From NCBI GenBank assembly GCA_948848225.1, contig CAQOJF010000014.1, positions 3,214 to 67,213 on the forward strand: DNA of 64,000 bases, given 5' to 3'. A program made the translations under genes and the position numbers. Shown one piece after another: positions 8,881-17,709 of this stretch (its first letter is position 1; each line of letters starts with the position of its first letter). Below the pieces are notes generated by a model. That model was not told the DNA's origin. It was given only the letters and a program-made list of their open reading frames with translations, and did not search any database. This DNA comes from Eubacterium_F sp948848225. Lineage in GTDB: Bacteria; Bacillota; Clostridia; Lachnospirales; Lachnospiraceae.

Positions 8881-9806
8881 AAAGTCTCTCCATTCTGTAT
8901 CTTCATCCCGCGCATAAAGTCACCAGCTGACATCCGCTTTTTCCCTTCCAGCTGGATCTCCAGAAGCCGCAGAAGTCCGTCACCGGTCTGAATGCTGAAA
9001 CTATTCTTATCTACCTTGGCCACTGTCCCAGGCATCAGGTCTGTATTTTCCGGTACCACCTCGGCCCGCCAGATCTTTAATATCTTTCCTCGGAATTCCG
9101 TGTAGGCACTGGGCCAGGAATTCAATCCCCTGACATACCGCTCCAGTTTTTCTGCCTTCCAGGAGAAATCCAGTCTGCCAAGCTCCTTGGTAAGCATTTT
9201 GGCATAGGTGCTCTCCTCATCCTTCTGCGTAACGGGCTCCAGTGTCCCTTTCTCTACCCGCTCCAGTGTTTCCAGTAAAAGGGGGCCTCCTATCCCGGAA
9301 AGTTTTTCAAACAAGCTCTCTCCCGTCTCTTCTGCAGTCAGCGGGATCTCTTTTTTTAGAAGCATATCCCCGGTATCGAGACCTTCGTCCATCTGCATCG
9401 TTGTGATGCCGGTAGTCGCATCCCCCTCCAGAATGGACCACTGAATCGGAGCCGCCCCCCGCCATCTCGGCAGCAAAGAAGCATGGACATTGATGCAGCC
9501 ATAGTCAGGCATTTCCAATATTTCTTTGGACAGAAGCTGGCCAAATGCCACAACAACGATCACATCACAGGAAATCCCCCGCAGAACTTCCACGAATTCA
9601 GGATCTTTTACCCTTTGGGGTGTATACACCGGAATATCGTGATCCAGCGCCACCTTTTTGACCGGCGTAAAACTCAGGCTGCCACTGCGTCCTCTCGCCT
9701 TATCCGGCTGGGTTACCACGGCTGTAACCCGGTGCCCTTCAGATTCAATCAGTGCCCTCAGGACCGGAACAGCAAAATCCGGTGTCCCCATAAATATAAC
9801 GTCCAT
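8877..9806 (-). CDS. fmt: Methionyl-tRNA formyltransferase
   Basis: The enzyme formylates Met on the initiator tRNA using 10-formyl-tetrahydrofolate. The 309-residue protein opens with MGTPDFAVPVLRAL and carries the formyl-transfer motif HASLLPRWRGAAPIQ near 110, followed by the C-terminal tRNA-binding OB-like domain (about 205-305). A GGAGG site precedes the ATG at 9806. It sits 11 bases after def, whose product later removes the formyl group. Confidence 0.97.
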   Translation of the reverse strand: MDVIFMGTPDFAVPVLRALIESEGHRVTAVVTQPDKARGRSGSLSFTPVKKVALDHDIPVYTPQRVKDPEFVEVLRGISCDVIVVVAFGQLLSKEILEMPDYGCINVHASLLPRWRGAAPIQWSILEGDATTGITTMQMDEGLDTGDMLLKKEIPLTAEETGESLFEKLSGIGGPLLLETLERVEKGTLEPVTQKDEESTYAKMLTKELGRLDFSWKAEKLERYVRGLNSWPSAYTEFRGKILKIWRAEVVPENTDLMPGTVAKVDKNSFSIQTGDGLLRLLEIQLEGKKRMSAGDFMRGMKIQNGETL

Positions 9807-9817
9807 CCATTTCCTCC

Positions 9818-10303
9818 TTATTCCTCTTCCTCACCGTCACCGACGTCCACCAGTTCCCCTTCCACTTTATCTACATAGAGCTGGCCGTCCAGATGCTCGA
9901 TCTCATGGATCAGCGCCCTCGCCAGCAGTTCTTCTCCCTCTATCTCAAATTCCTGCATACTTTCATCAAAGGCACGCACCCGCACTACATTCGGTCTTGT
10001 AACAATCCCTGCCTTTCCAGGCACACTGAGACATCCCTCACTGCCCCTCTGCTCTCCTTCGGTATGGATGATCTCTGGATTTACAAGGACGATAGGGCTG
10101 TTCTGTTCCGCAGTCACATCGATCACCGCGATCCGCTTCAGGACGCCAACCTGCGGCGCCGCCAGTCCCACTCCATCTGCCTCGTACATCGTCTCCAACA
10201 TATCATCGATCAATTCTCTGGTTTTTTCTGTGATCTCTTTTACTTCTTTTGCTTTCTTATACAGAATATCATCGCCAATTTCGCGTATATTTCTCAGCGC
10301 CAT
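9818..10303 (-). CDS. def: Peptide deformylase
   Basis: This metalloenzyme removes the N-formyl group from new proteins. From the ATG at 10303 (GGAGG six bases upstream) the protein is 161 residues and opens MALRNIREIGDD. The three active-site motifs are intact: GVGLAAPQVG, EGCLSVPG and HEIEHLDGQLYVD. The open frame reaches back to 10381, but that would overlap priA and lacks a ribosome site. The C-terminus ends in an acidic run, GDGEEEE. Confidence 0.97.
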   Translation of the reverse strand: MALRNIREIGDDILYKKAKEVKEITEKTRELIDDMLETMYEADGVGLAAPQVGVLKRIAVIDVTAEQNSPIVLVNPEIIHTEGEQRGSEGCLSVPGKAGIVTRPNVVRVRAFDESMQEFEIEGEELLARALIHEIEHLDGQLYVDKVEGELVDVGDGEEEE

Positions 10304-10334
10304 AATTTTCCTCCATTCATTTTGATACACCAAA

Positions 10335-12566
10335 TCAGTCCACTTCATACTGGATATAACAAGCATATTTCTTTTTCTCAAACTCCTGGTCCAGCCATGT
10401 TTTTACGGCCTCCAGCTGTACCAGCTCTCTGTTTTTTACATAAAATGTAAAACCAAACTGATCCTTTCTTTTCCGGCCTCCATCGTCGGCAGGACCTACC
10501 ACCGAAGCCAGACTACCGAACTTTGCCCGGACCGCACCCGAAAGTTCCCTGACACATGCCAGTCCCTTTTCCCGGTCCTCCGAAAAGATGCGGACTGTAA
10601 GCATGGAAAAAAAGGGAGGATAGCTTAACATACGCCGGTATGCCAGTTCGTTTTCATAAAATATCTCTGCGTCCTGGGCAGCCACGCTCTGAACCACATA
10701 GTGGTCTGGACGGTAGGTCTGAAGGATCACTTCCCCCTGCTTCTGCCCTCTTCCCGCCCTGCCGCTCGCCTGCATGAGCAGCTGAAAGGTTCTCTCACTG
10801 CTCCGGTAATCGTTCTCAAACATGCTCATGTCCGCCGCCAGTGCCGCCACCAGCGTCACATTCGGAAAATCATGTCCCTTCACGATCATCTGGGTTCCGA
10901 TGAGAATATCCGCCCTTCCCTCCCGGAATCCGGACAAAACAGATTCGTGGCCATGCTTTCCGGAAGTAGTGTCCGCATCCATTCTCAGTACCTTCGCCAT
11001 CGGGAACTGCCGCTGGAGCATCTCCTCCACCTTCTGGGTTCCGAGACCAAATGCTGCGATATAGGGAGATCCGCATTCTGGACACCTCTCCGGCATCCTG
11101 ACAGCATGTCCGCAGTAGTGGCAGACCAGTGTATCCACCTCTCCCAGATGATTTTTGTGTGCCGTCATGGATACATCACAATGAGGACATTGTAACACAT
11201 TTCCACAATTTCTACAAGAAACAAAGCCCGCATATCCTCTCCGGTTGATAAAAAGCATGATCTGTTCTTTTTTCTCCAGGCGGTCTAAGATCTTCTGCCG
11301 GAGGAGACGGCTGAATACCGAACGGTTTTTTTCCTTTAACTCCTGTCGGAGATCTACCACATGGATATCCGGCAGAAAGGCGTCTCCCGCACGCCTGGTA
11401 AGACGGTACTCTTTATATCTGCCTTCCTTTGCCATAAGATAACTTTTTACCGACGGCGTCGCAGAACCAAAGACCACGCTGGCTCCTGTCTGGCTGGCGC
11501 GGAACAGCGCCACTTCATCGCTGTGATAACGGGGAACTCCCTCGCTGATGTAGCTGTTTTCATGCTCCTCATCCAAAATAATGGCTCCCAGTCTTTCAAA
11601 AGGAGTAAACAATGCCGATCTGGGACCGATCATAATGTCCAGTTCTCCCATTCTGGCGCGCTCATACTGGTCATAGCGCTCCCCCTCCGAGAGTCTGGAA
11701 TGAATGACAGAAACCCGTTCGCCGAATGCCTGGCGAAACCGCGATACGGTCTGGAAGGTCAGGGCGATCTCCGGGATCAATACAATTGCCTGCTTTCCCT
11801 CCGCCAGTACAGTTTCTAAAAAACGAATAAAAACCTCCGTTTTTCCACTTCCAGTAATCCCATATAGAAGATATGGTCTCCGCAGGCCACTTTGATACTC
11901 CTTCGCAAAATCTTCCACGATCACTCTCTGCTCTTCGTTCAGCACCCTGGAGACCTCCGGCTCCTGCCTGGCAGATCCCGGATCCAGGGGATTCCGGTAT
12001 TTCTTCTCTCTGGTCACGGTAAGGATCCCCTCCTTTACCAGACTGTCAATCACCGGCTTTTTCACCTGGTACTGGCGGTCTGCCTGCCTTCTTGTCATCG
12101 TGCCTCCCTCGGCAAGCAGCCCCCGGATCAGCCGCGCTTTCGCCACATAGTGCTTCCGTTCGTATTCGTGGAGAATATCCATAACAGCCCCTTCGTCCAT
12201 AGCAAAATTAAGCCAGTGTTCCTCCACTGACTTAATCTTTTTTCGGACAGGCAGAACGGTTTTAAGCGCTTCATTCATCGTGGAACCATACCGGTCCCTG
12301 ATAAATCCGGCAAGAGCCAGCAGCTGGCCCTCCACCGGCACCTGCTTCTGCTCCACCTTCAGGATTTCCTTGATCCGGTTCACATCAAATGCCGGCTGTT
12401 CCGTCAGATTCACGACAAAGCCATGAAGGACCCGGTTCCCCCGCCCAAAAGGCACTCGGACAGGCGTCCCGATCCTTACCAATTCTTCCATCTGCTCCGG
12501 AATATGATACTGGTAGGTTTTATCCAGCGCATCCACACTGATATCCACAATTATATCTGCGTACAC
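10335..12566 (-). CDS. priA: Primosomal replication restart helicase
   Basis: PriA recognises stalled forks and reloads the replisome. The 743-residue protein has the N-terminal DNA-binding domain, a DExH helicase core with Walker A GITGSGKTE and Walker B LDEEHENSY, and a central zinc region with eight cysteines (CRNCGNVLQCPHC, then CHYC and CPEC). A C-terminal helicase domain with the DADTTSGKHG segment follows. The start is a GTG whose G is also the last base of the murF TAG stop, so the genes overlap by one base. Confidence 0.97.
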   Translation of the reverse strand: MYADIIVDISVDALDKTYQYHIPEQMEELVRIGTPVRVPFGRGNRVLHGFVVNLTEQPAFDVNRIKEILKVEQKQVPVEGQLLALAGFIRDRYGSTMNEALKTVLPVRKKIKSVEEHWLNFAMDEGAVMDILHEYERKHYVAKARLIRGLLAEGGTMTRRQADRQYQVKKPVIDSLVKEGILTVTREKKYRNPLDPGSARQEPEVSRVLNEEQRVIVEDFAKEYQSGLRRPYLLYGITGSGKTEVFIRFLETVLAEGKQAIVLIPEIALTFQTVSRFRQAFGERVSVIHSRLSEGERYDQYERARMGELDIMIGPRSALFTPFERLGAIILDEEHENSYISEGVPRYHSDEVALFRASQTGASVVFGSATPSVKSYLMAKEGRYKEYRLTRRAGDAFLPDIHVVDLRQELKEKNRSVFSRLLRQKILDRLEKKEQIMLFINRRGYAGFVSCRNCGNVLQCPHCDVSMTAHKNHLGEVDTLVCHYCGHAVRMPERCPECGSPYIAAFGLGTQKVEEMLQRQFPMAKVLRMDADTTSGKHGHESVLSGFREGRADILIGTQMIVKGHDFPNVTLVAALAADMSMFENDYRSSERTFQLLMQASGRAGRGQKQGEVILQTYRPDHYVVQSVAAQDAEIFYENELAYRRMLSYPPFFSMLTVRIFSEDREKGLACVRELSGAVRAKFGSLASVVGPADDGGRKRKDQFGFTFYVKNRELVQLEAVKTWLDQEFEKKKYACYIQYEVD

Positions 12567-13981
12567 TACATCACTACCCTTTTCACCACTTCGTCCATGT
12601 GCATCCCACGGGATCCCTTTACTAACACCCAGTCCCCTGGCTGTGCCAGCTGTCTGACGAATTCCGCTGCCTCTTCGTTACTGCTGCATATTCTGGTAGG
12701 AATATCCGAGCCTTTCTCCACCTGGCGGCAGATAAAAGCAGCTCCTTCCCCCACCGTTATGACATAGGAGAGTTTCTTCCCCTTCTCCGCTTCCTGAATA
12801 ATATAATCACCGATGCCGCGGTGCAGGCTCTCATTCTGCTCTCCCAGCTCCAGCACATCCCCGAGTACCACAATCTTCCTGCCCTTCGTGCCATAATCAA
12901 AAAGAGCATCAATATTGCTGTTAATCGAGTCCGGACTAGCGTTATACGTATCGTCGATCAAATGGTAACCATGACAGTCCCGACGCTCTCCCCGCATAGA
13001 AAAAGGACGGTACTGCCTCAGTGCCTCCAGCGCCTGATCCAGCTCCACGCCAAACTGCTCTCCCAAGGCCAGCGCCACCACTGCGTTGTTGACATTATGA
13101 CCTCCCATCACTGACAGCTCCACGGTACAATCCTCTCTACCATGATACTGAAAGGATTGGCCCTTCTCTGTGACCTGTATATCCGTCGCCTGAATCTGAC
13201 AACCTGACGCCGTTCCATAAAAAATGGTTTCACATTTGCCAATACACAACTCATAGGGAATATGTTCCCTGGTCAGCGCCGGAAGATCCCCATTTCCACA
13301 GATATAACACATGCCATCATGGGAACTTCCCACATATTTGACAATATGCCCCTTTTCAAAGGCGATGGCCTCTCTGCTGCCCAGATTGCCGATGTGGGAC
13401 ACTCCGATATTGGTCACCACTGCCGTCTGGGGTCTGGCGATCTCTACCAGCCTCGCCATCTCCCCAGGCATACTCATCCCCATCTCAAAGACCGCGATCT
13501 CCGTATCTTTTTCAATGTGAAACATCATCTGCGCCACGCCGATCTGGCTGTTAAGGTTTCCAATGGTCTTCAACAGATTGAATTTAGTGGCAAGCACAGC
13601 GCTTACCATTTCTTTCGTAGTTGTTTTCCCAACACTTCCCGTTATGCCTATGACTGGAATATCAAACTGCTGACGATACCAGCTCGCCAGTTTCTGAAAG
13701 GCAGCCAGGGTATCCTCCACCCAGACCACGACACCCACCGGCAGATCTTCTACCCCAACAGCCGCCTCGCGCTTAGAGGTAAGGGTTGCCGCCCCTGCCC
13801 GAAGCACTTCTGGAATAAACCGGTGGGCATCTACTCGCTCTCCGATAAGGGGGACAAACAATGCCCCCTCTCCCGCCAGCCTCGAATCCGTAACCACATC
13901 GGTAACAACCGTTTGTGGATCACCACAGAGAAGCTCTCCTCCGGTGGCACAAACCACGTCTTTGATACAAAATGATAACAT
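12566..13981 (-). CDS. murF: UDP-MurNAc-tripeptide D-Ala-D-Ala ligase
   Basis: MurF adds D-Ala-D-Ala to the UDP-MurNAc tripeptide, the last cytoplasmic step of peptidoglycan precursor assembly. The 471-residue protein has the Mur-ligase order of domains: an N-terminal uridine-binding part, the ATP site GITGSVGKTTTKEM near 110, the central motif DDTYNASPDS near 318, and a C-terminal Rossmann-like domain. It follows dapB by 10 bases. DapA and DapB feed diaminopimelate into the same tripeptide, so the cluster order fits wall synthesis. Confidence 0.96.
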   Translation of the reverse strand: MLSFCIKDVVCATGGELLCGDPQTVVTDVVTDSRLAGEGALFVPLIGERVDAHRFIPEVLRAGAATLTSKREAAVGVEDLPVGVVVWVEDTLAAFQKLASWYRQQFDIPVIGITGSVGKTTTKEMVSAVLATKFNLLKTIGNLNSQIGVAQMMFHIEKDTEIAVFEMGMSMPGEMARLVEIARPQTAVVTNIGVSHIGNLGSREAIAFEKGHIVKYVGSSHDGMCYICGNGDLPALTREHIPYELCIGKCETIFYGTASGCQIQATDIQVTEKGQSFQYHGREDCTVELSVMGGHNVNNAVVALALGEQFGVELDQALEALRQYRPFSMRGERRDCHGYHLIDDTYNASPDSINSNIDALFDYGTKGRKIVVLGDVLELGEQNESLHRGIGDYIIQEAEKGKKLSYVITVGEGAAFICRQVEKGSDIPTRICSSNEEAAEFVRQLAQPGDWVLVKGSRGMHMDEVVKRVVM

Positions 13982-13991
13982 ACTCTCCCCT

Positions 13992-14753
13992 TTATTTTGC
14001 TGCGATCACATCTGCCATGTCAAATCGACCATTCTTCTTTCCCGTCAGGAATTTTGCTGCCGCCACAGCCCCCTTGGCAAATACAGCTTTGCTGTAAGCC
14101 GTATGGGAGAAGGTGATCACCTCATCCTCTCCGGCAAAGATCACATCGTGTTCTCCCACAATAGTGCCGCCGCGAACGGAACTAATCCCCAGCTCTTTTT
14201 TTCCTCGTTTCTCCCGCCGCTGGGACCGGTCATAAATATATTCATATTGACCATCCATTGCCTCATTGACGGAATCCGCCAGAGCAAGCGCCGTTCCCGA
14301 AGGGGCATCTAATTTTTGGTTATGATGTTTTTCCACAATCTCGATATCAAAGCCCTCCGGCGCAAACACCTTCGCCGCCTTTTGAATGAGATGAAGCAGC
14401 GTATTGACACCGAGAGACATGTTGGCAGCTTTGAGTACTGCTATTTTCTCTGCTGCCCCTTCGATCTTTTCCAGCTGATCCTCATCATAGCCGGTGGTGC
14501 AAAGCACTGCCGGAAGTCCTGTCTCTTCACAATAGGAGAGAAGATCATCCAGAATCTTAGTCGTAGAAAAATCAATCAGAGCATCTGCCTCCACATCACA
14601 GTCAAGAATGGAAGAAAATATCGGATAGTCATTTCTCCCATCATCCGCAATATCGATCCCCGCCACAATCTGGGCTTCTTCATCCTTCGCCACAAGGTCC
14701 GTGATCATTTTTCCCATGGCACCATTGCAGCCGCTCATTATTATCCTTGTCAT
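13992..14753 (-). CDS. dapB: 4-hydroxy-tetrahydrodipicolinate reductase
   Basis: DapB makes tetrahydrodipicolinate in the lysine/diaminopimelate pathway. From the ATG at 14753 the protein is 253 residues, opening MTRIIMSGCNGAMGKMI, the dinucleotide-binding motif. The catalytic and substrate motif EKHHNQKLDAPSGTA is present. A GGAAAGG site lies nine bases before this ATG; the longer upstream frame (to 14864) runs through a hairpin and is not likely translated. It lies about 140 bases after dapA. Confidence 0.96.
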   Translation of the reverse strand: MTRIIMSGCNGAMGKMITDLVAKDEEAQIVAGIDIADDGRNDYPIFSSILDCDVEADALIDFSTTKILDDLLSYCEETGLPAVLCTTGYDEDQLEKIEGAAEKIAVLKAANMSLGVNTLLHLIQKAAKVFAPEGFDIEIVEKHHNQKLDAPSGTALALADSVNEAMDGQYEYIYDRSQRREKRGKKELGISSVRGGTIVGEHDVIFAGEDEVITFSHTAYSKAVFAKGAVAAAKFLTGKKNGRFDMADVIAAK

Positions 14754-14843
14754 GTCGTACATCCTTTCCAAAGTATTTTGAGAAAACTTTTTCCCTGTAA
14801 CGATGAGAAACACGCTTTGGGAGTTTCTCCGTTCGCAGGCAAT

Positions 14844-14875
14844 GCCAAATTGGAATGCAAGCATTCCAGCTTGGC
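14844..14875. repeat. Inverted repeat between dapA and dapB
   Basis: GCCAA and GGAATG pair with CATTCC and TTGGC around a four-base loop, giving an interrupted stem of 11 pairs. No T tract follows, so it is more likely an mRNA processing or stability element than a terminator. Confidence 0.5.
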
Positions 14876-14893
14876 TTGTGCCTTCCGCGTAAA

Positions 14894-15787
14894 TTATATG
14901 ATCCCTGCTTTTTTCATCTCATCCGCCAGTCTCGCAGCATTCTTCTCCTCCATCTCTGTCAAAGGAGCCCGCAGGGATCCCACTTCCATTCCCATCAGGT
15001 TCATTGCCTTTTTCACAGGAATGGGGTTTACCTCACAAAACAGAGCGCCAATCAGATCATAATAGGACAGCTGCATTTCCATACTTTTTTGGGCGTCTCC
15101 TGCCAGAAAAGCTGCCACCATTTCATGAGTCTGCTGGGGAAGAATATTAGACAGCACAGAGATAACTCCCTTTCCTCCCAGGGATACAACAGGTACGATC
15201 TGATCGTCATTGCCAGAATAGAGATCTACCTCCACCCCCTCTTTTTTTGCCAGAGCAAGTACGTTTGCCACTTCTGATATATCACCCGTGGCATCCTTTA
15301 CGCCGACGATGTTTTTGACGTCACGGCACAAAGCGACAACAGTCTCCGGTGTAATTTTTACGCCAGTTCTTCCTGGTATATTGTAAAGAAGAATCGGTAT
15401 GTTTACAGAATCCGCCACCTGGGTGAAGTGAGCTTTCAACCCGTTCTGTGTACACTTATTGTAATATGGCGTCACAAGAAGTAGTCCATCTGCTCCCGCC
15501 TTCTCTGCCTCCTGGGAAAGATAAAGTGCCGTTGCCGTACAATTCGATCCGGTTCCTGCGACCACGGGGATCCTCTTATCTACCACCTCACAGCAGAACC
15601 GGATACACTCGATATGTTCCTCATGGCTCAGCGTGGATGCCTCACCCGTCGTTCCACAGATAATAATAGCATCGGTCTGATTTTTAATCTGAAATTCAAT
15701 GATCTCTCTCATCTTCTCATAATTTACCGAACCATCGGCATTCATCGGAGTAATCAGCGCCACTCCCGCTCCTGTAAAAATTGCCAT
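14894..15787 (-). CDS. dapA: 4-hydroxy-tetrahydrodipicolinate synthase
   Basis: DapA condenses pyruvate with aspartate semialdehyde, the first committed step to diaminopimelate and lysine. The 297-residue TIM-barrel protein shows GTTGEASTL near 45, the catalytic Tyr in LLYNIPGRTG and the Schiff-base Lys in GVKDATGD. A strong AAGGAGG site precedes the ATG. The gene is the first downstream of an L-box lysine riboswitch and its terminator, so its expression should fall when lysine is abundant. Confidence 0.97.
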   Translation of the reverse strand: MAIFTGAGVALITPMNADGSVNYEKMREIIEFQIKNQTDAIIICGTTGEASTLSHEEHIECIRFCCEVVDKRIPVVAGTGSNCTATALYLSQEAEKAGADGLLLVTPYYNKCTQNGLKAHFTQVADSVNIPILLYNIPGRTGVKITPETVVALCRDVKNIVGVKDATGDISEVANVLALAKKEGVEVDLYSGNDDQIVPVVSLGGKGVISVLSNILPQQTHEMVAAFLAGDAQKSMEMQLSYYDLIGALFCEVNPIPVKKAMNLMGMEVGSLRAPLTEMEEKNAARLADEMKKAGII

Positions 15788-15910
15788 ACTTTTTTCCTCC
15801 TTACATTAATATACGATATGCCATAACCGGTGCCACTCTTACAGCGCATAAAAGGCTTACCGCCCCAAAACTAAAGGCGTCGTACTTTCACAAGACGACC
15901 TGGTTCACGC

Positions 15911-15946
15911 AAAATAAGCGACATTCCCGATCAATGGAAATGCCGC
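15911..15946 (-). terminator. Riboswitch-controlled terminator before dapA
   Basis: On the minus strand GCGGCATTTCC pairs with GGGAATGTCGC (11 pairs with wobbles) around a seven-base loop, followed by TTATTTT. It begins about 20 bases after the riboswitch aptamer and is its likely expression platform. Confidence 0.85.
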
Positions 15947-15965
15947 AAAAATTCAATCATATTCT

Positions 15966-16130
15966 GTAGCACTCCATCTTAAAAGATGACAGTCATATAC
16001 TTCTTCAGCATATGCCCAGGCAGACAGTCTCAGGTATCTGTCCCCTTCGGCAGACTTTCCTTTCATTTACCATCATCTATGTAACCTGACACATCCGGAA
16101 AACTACTAATAAAGTCCGCGCCTCTACTCT
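15966..16130 (-). promoter_or_regulatory. Lysine riboswitch (L box) upstream of dapA
   Basis: The minus strand carries the conserved L-box core in order: GAGTAGAGGCGCGGAC, AGTAGT, TGAAAGGAAAGTCTGCCGAAG-like J2 region, CTGGGCATATGC, GACTGTC, and the closing GATGGAGTGCTAC that pairs with the 5' GTAGAGGCGC side. Known L boxes bind lysine and turn off lysine biosynthesis genes, which fits dapA and dapB downstream. Confidence 0.95.
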
Positions 16131-16150
16131 TTCTTATTCACTTATTAATT

Positions 16151-16179
16151 ATCATATCACTAATAGAGATACCAGTCAA
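16151..16179 (-). promoter_or_regulatory. Sigma-A promoter for the riboswitch-dapA transcript
   Basis: TTGACT and TATGAT are separated by 17 bases on the minus strand. The start of transcription would fall just before the riboswitch aptamer. The promoter lies directly downstream of the cobO stop codon. Confidence 0.8.
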
Positions 16180-16185
16180 TACCAA

Positions 16186-16668
16186 TTATCGTATTTCTGA
16201 TACTTCATCCACATATGCTCGGATCTGATCCGGAAGCTTAGCTCCGGTAATAATCAGTTTCTTGTAATCTCCCTGTATGCGGATGAGATCCTCCACATCA
16301 TTTTCGGTGATTATGTTGAGATCAATCAATCCCAGCAGCTCATCCAGAATGATCACATCACTCTCTCCGGTCTCCAGCACTTTCTTGGAAAAATTAAAAC
16401 CATTCAATATGTTATGCTTTTCCTCGCGCTTCGCATCATCCGGTAAATCGCAGTAACTGATCTCACTTTTATCAAAGCGGAATATCTTCATATCCGGTTC
16501 CAGGCGCTCCAGCACCTGAAATTCATCAGCCACCTTCCCTTTGAGAAACTGGATCATGGTAATTCTCTGTCCTTCCTGTACTTCCCTGAGTGCCTGACCA
16601 ACTGCTGCCGACGTCTTTCCTTTTCCGTCTCCGTAAAAGACCTGGACAATTCCTGTTTTCATCGTCAT
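16186..16668 (-). CDS. Corrinoid adenosyltransferase (CobA/CobO/BtuR family)
   Basis: This RecA-like enzyme transfers adenosyl from ATP to cob(I)alamin-type corrinoids. From the ATG at 16668 the protein is 160 residues, opening MTMKTGIVQVFYGDGKGKTSAA, where GDGKGKTS is the P loop. The DVIILDELLGLID segment is Walker B-like. A GAGAGGTG site five bases before this ATG decides it over one at 16707. No cobalamin riboswitch is seen upstream, and no other corrinoid gene is nearby. Substrate details are inferred from the family. Confidence 0.88.
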   Translation of the reverse strand: MTMKTGIVQVFYGDGKGKTSAAVGQALREVQEGQRITMIQFLKGKVADEFQVLERLEPDMKIFRFDKSEISYCDLPDDAKREEKHNILNGFNFSKKVLETGESDVIILDELLGLIDLNIITENDVEDLIRIQGDYKKLIITGAKLPDQIRAYVDEVSEIR

Positions 16669-16824
16669 TAACACCTCTCTTTCTTGGGTTTCTGTATCAA
16701 GATGCAAAAACTCAAGCTCTCTTTCGTTCGTACTGCCACAAAAATGACAATACTTCTCAGACTATGAAAATTAATTTACCACAAAAATGATGTCCATGCA
16801 AGTAAAAGATAATCTGGTAGGATA

Positions 16825-17523
16825 TTATTCCCAGTTTTCCTCCTTTTCATCCTCCTCGGTCTTTTCTTCCGAGGCGGCAACTACCGCTGACATTTCATCG
16901 ATATGCTCCAGCTTGCTAACCGATATCTCATATGCCACTCTAGTTTCAAAGGTTTCTTCATCCAGTTTTTTCTGATATTCACGGCTCTGAATCCGTCCCC
17001 AGATCTGAATGTGTTCGCCCACCTGGAAGCCGTCCGCAAATCTTGCATTTCTTCCCCAGCAGATGCAGGGAATGTAATCAGATTTTCCATAGGGACGGTT
17101 TACTGCCAGCAAAAGATCTGCGATCTCTCTTCCCAGCGGCGTTTTTCTATATACAGGTTGTTTACAGATATATCCATCCAGGAATATATAATTGGGCTTG
17201 TCGCTGCCAAGTTCTGTATCATCAACCCTTAAATCTCTTACAAAAAGCGAGAGGACAAGACGATTTCTATTTTCTTCATGGCGGTTGTAGGAACGGAACT
17301 GTCCGCATGCCTCAAAGAATTTCCCCCGGTAATCCTTTGACACATCCACCAGACGCTCGGAAACCATCAGCGGTATTGTGTCAAATACATTGCTGAGTCT
17401 CCTCACAGAAAGATGTACCATATAGAATCCCTCACCGTACACTTCATGGCTGAAGGTGAACTCGCTGATCACCTCACCATACACATTTACCTGATTGTTT
17501 CCTAAAACCTTATCTGTCATCAT
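16825..17523 (-). CDS. SSB-like protein with two OB folds
   Basis: The 232-residue protein appears to contain two tandem OB-fold domains. The second (about 110-210) has clear single-stranded-DNA-binding features: LDGYICKQPVYRKTPLGREI, LAVNRPYGKSDYIPCICWG and IQIWGRIQSREY. The first (about 10-105) is less typical but has a similar strand pattern ending in GQFRSYN. The tail is acidic (EEKTEEDEKEENWE) but lacks the DDDIPF-type tip of housekeeping SSB. A GGGGG-containing site precedes the ATG pair. It is probably an accessory SSB rather than the replication SSB. It is divergent from typA. Confidence 0.75.
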   Translation of the reverse strand: MMTDKVLGNNQVNVYGEVISEFTFSHEVYGEGFYMVHLSVRRLSNVFDTIPLMVSERLVDVSKDYRGKFFEACGQFRSYNRHEENRNRLVLSLFVRDLRVDDTELGSDKPNYIFLDGYICKQPVYRKTPLGREIADLLLAVNRPYGKSDYIPCICWGRNARFADGFQVGEHIQIWGRIQSREYQKKLDEETFETRVAYEISVSKLEHIDEMSAVVAASEEKTEEDEKEENWE

Positions 17524-17627
17524 ATATGACCCCCTTTGTTTATTTTATCCGTCCTGCGGACAGACCTTTTTTCTTTACTAAATAATGATATGCAGAAAAT
17601 TTTCTTTTTAGAACTAAAATTTAAAAT

Positions 17628-17656
17628 TTGCTTAAAAAAAGTTTCTATGATATAAT
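17628..17656 (+). promoter_or_regulatory. Promoter of typA
   Basis: TTGCTT and a perfect TATAAT are separated by 17 bases, about 50 bases before the typA start, within an AT-rich divergent region. Confidence 0.8.
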
Positions 17657-17709
17657 TCTAAAGTTATTGTGATAAAAAATCAACACAATTTGGAAAGGAA
17701 GACGATAAA

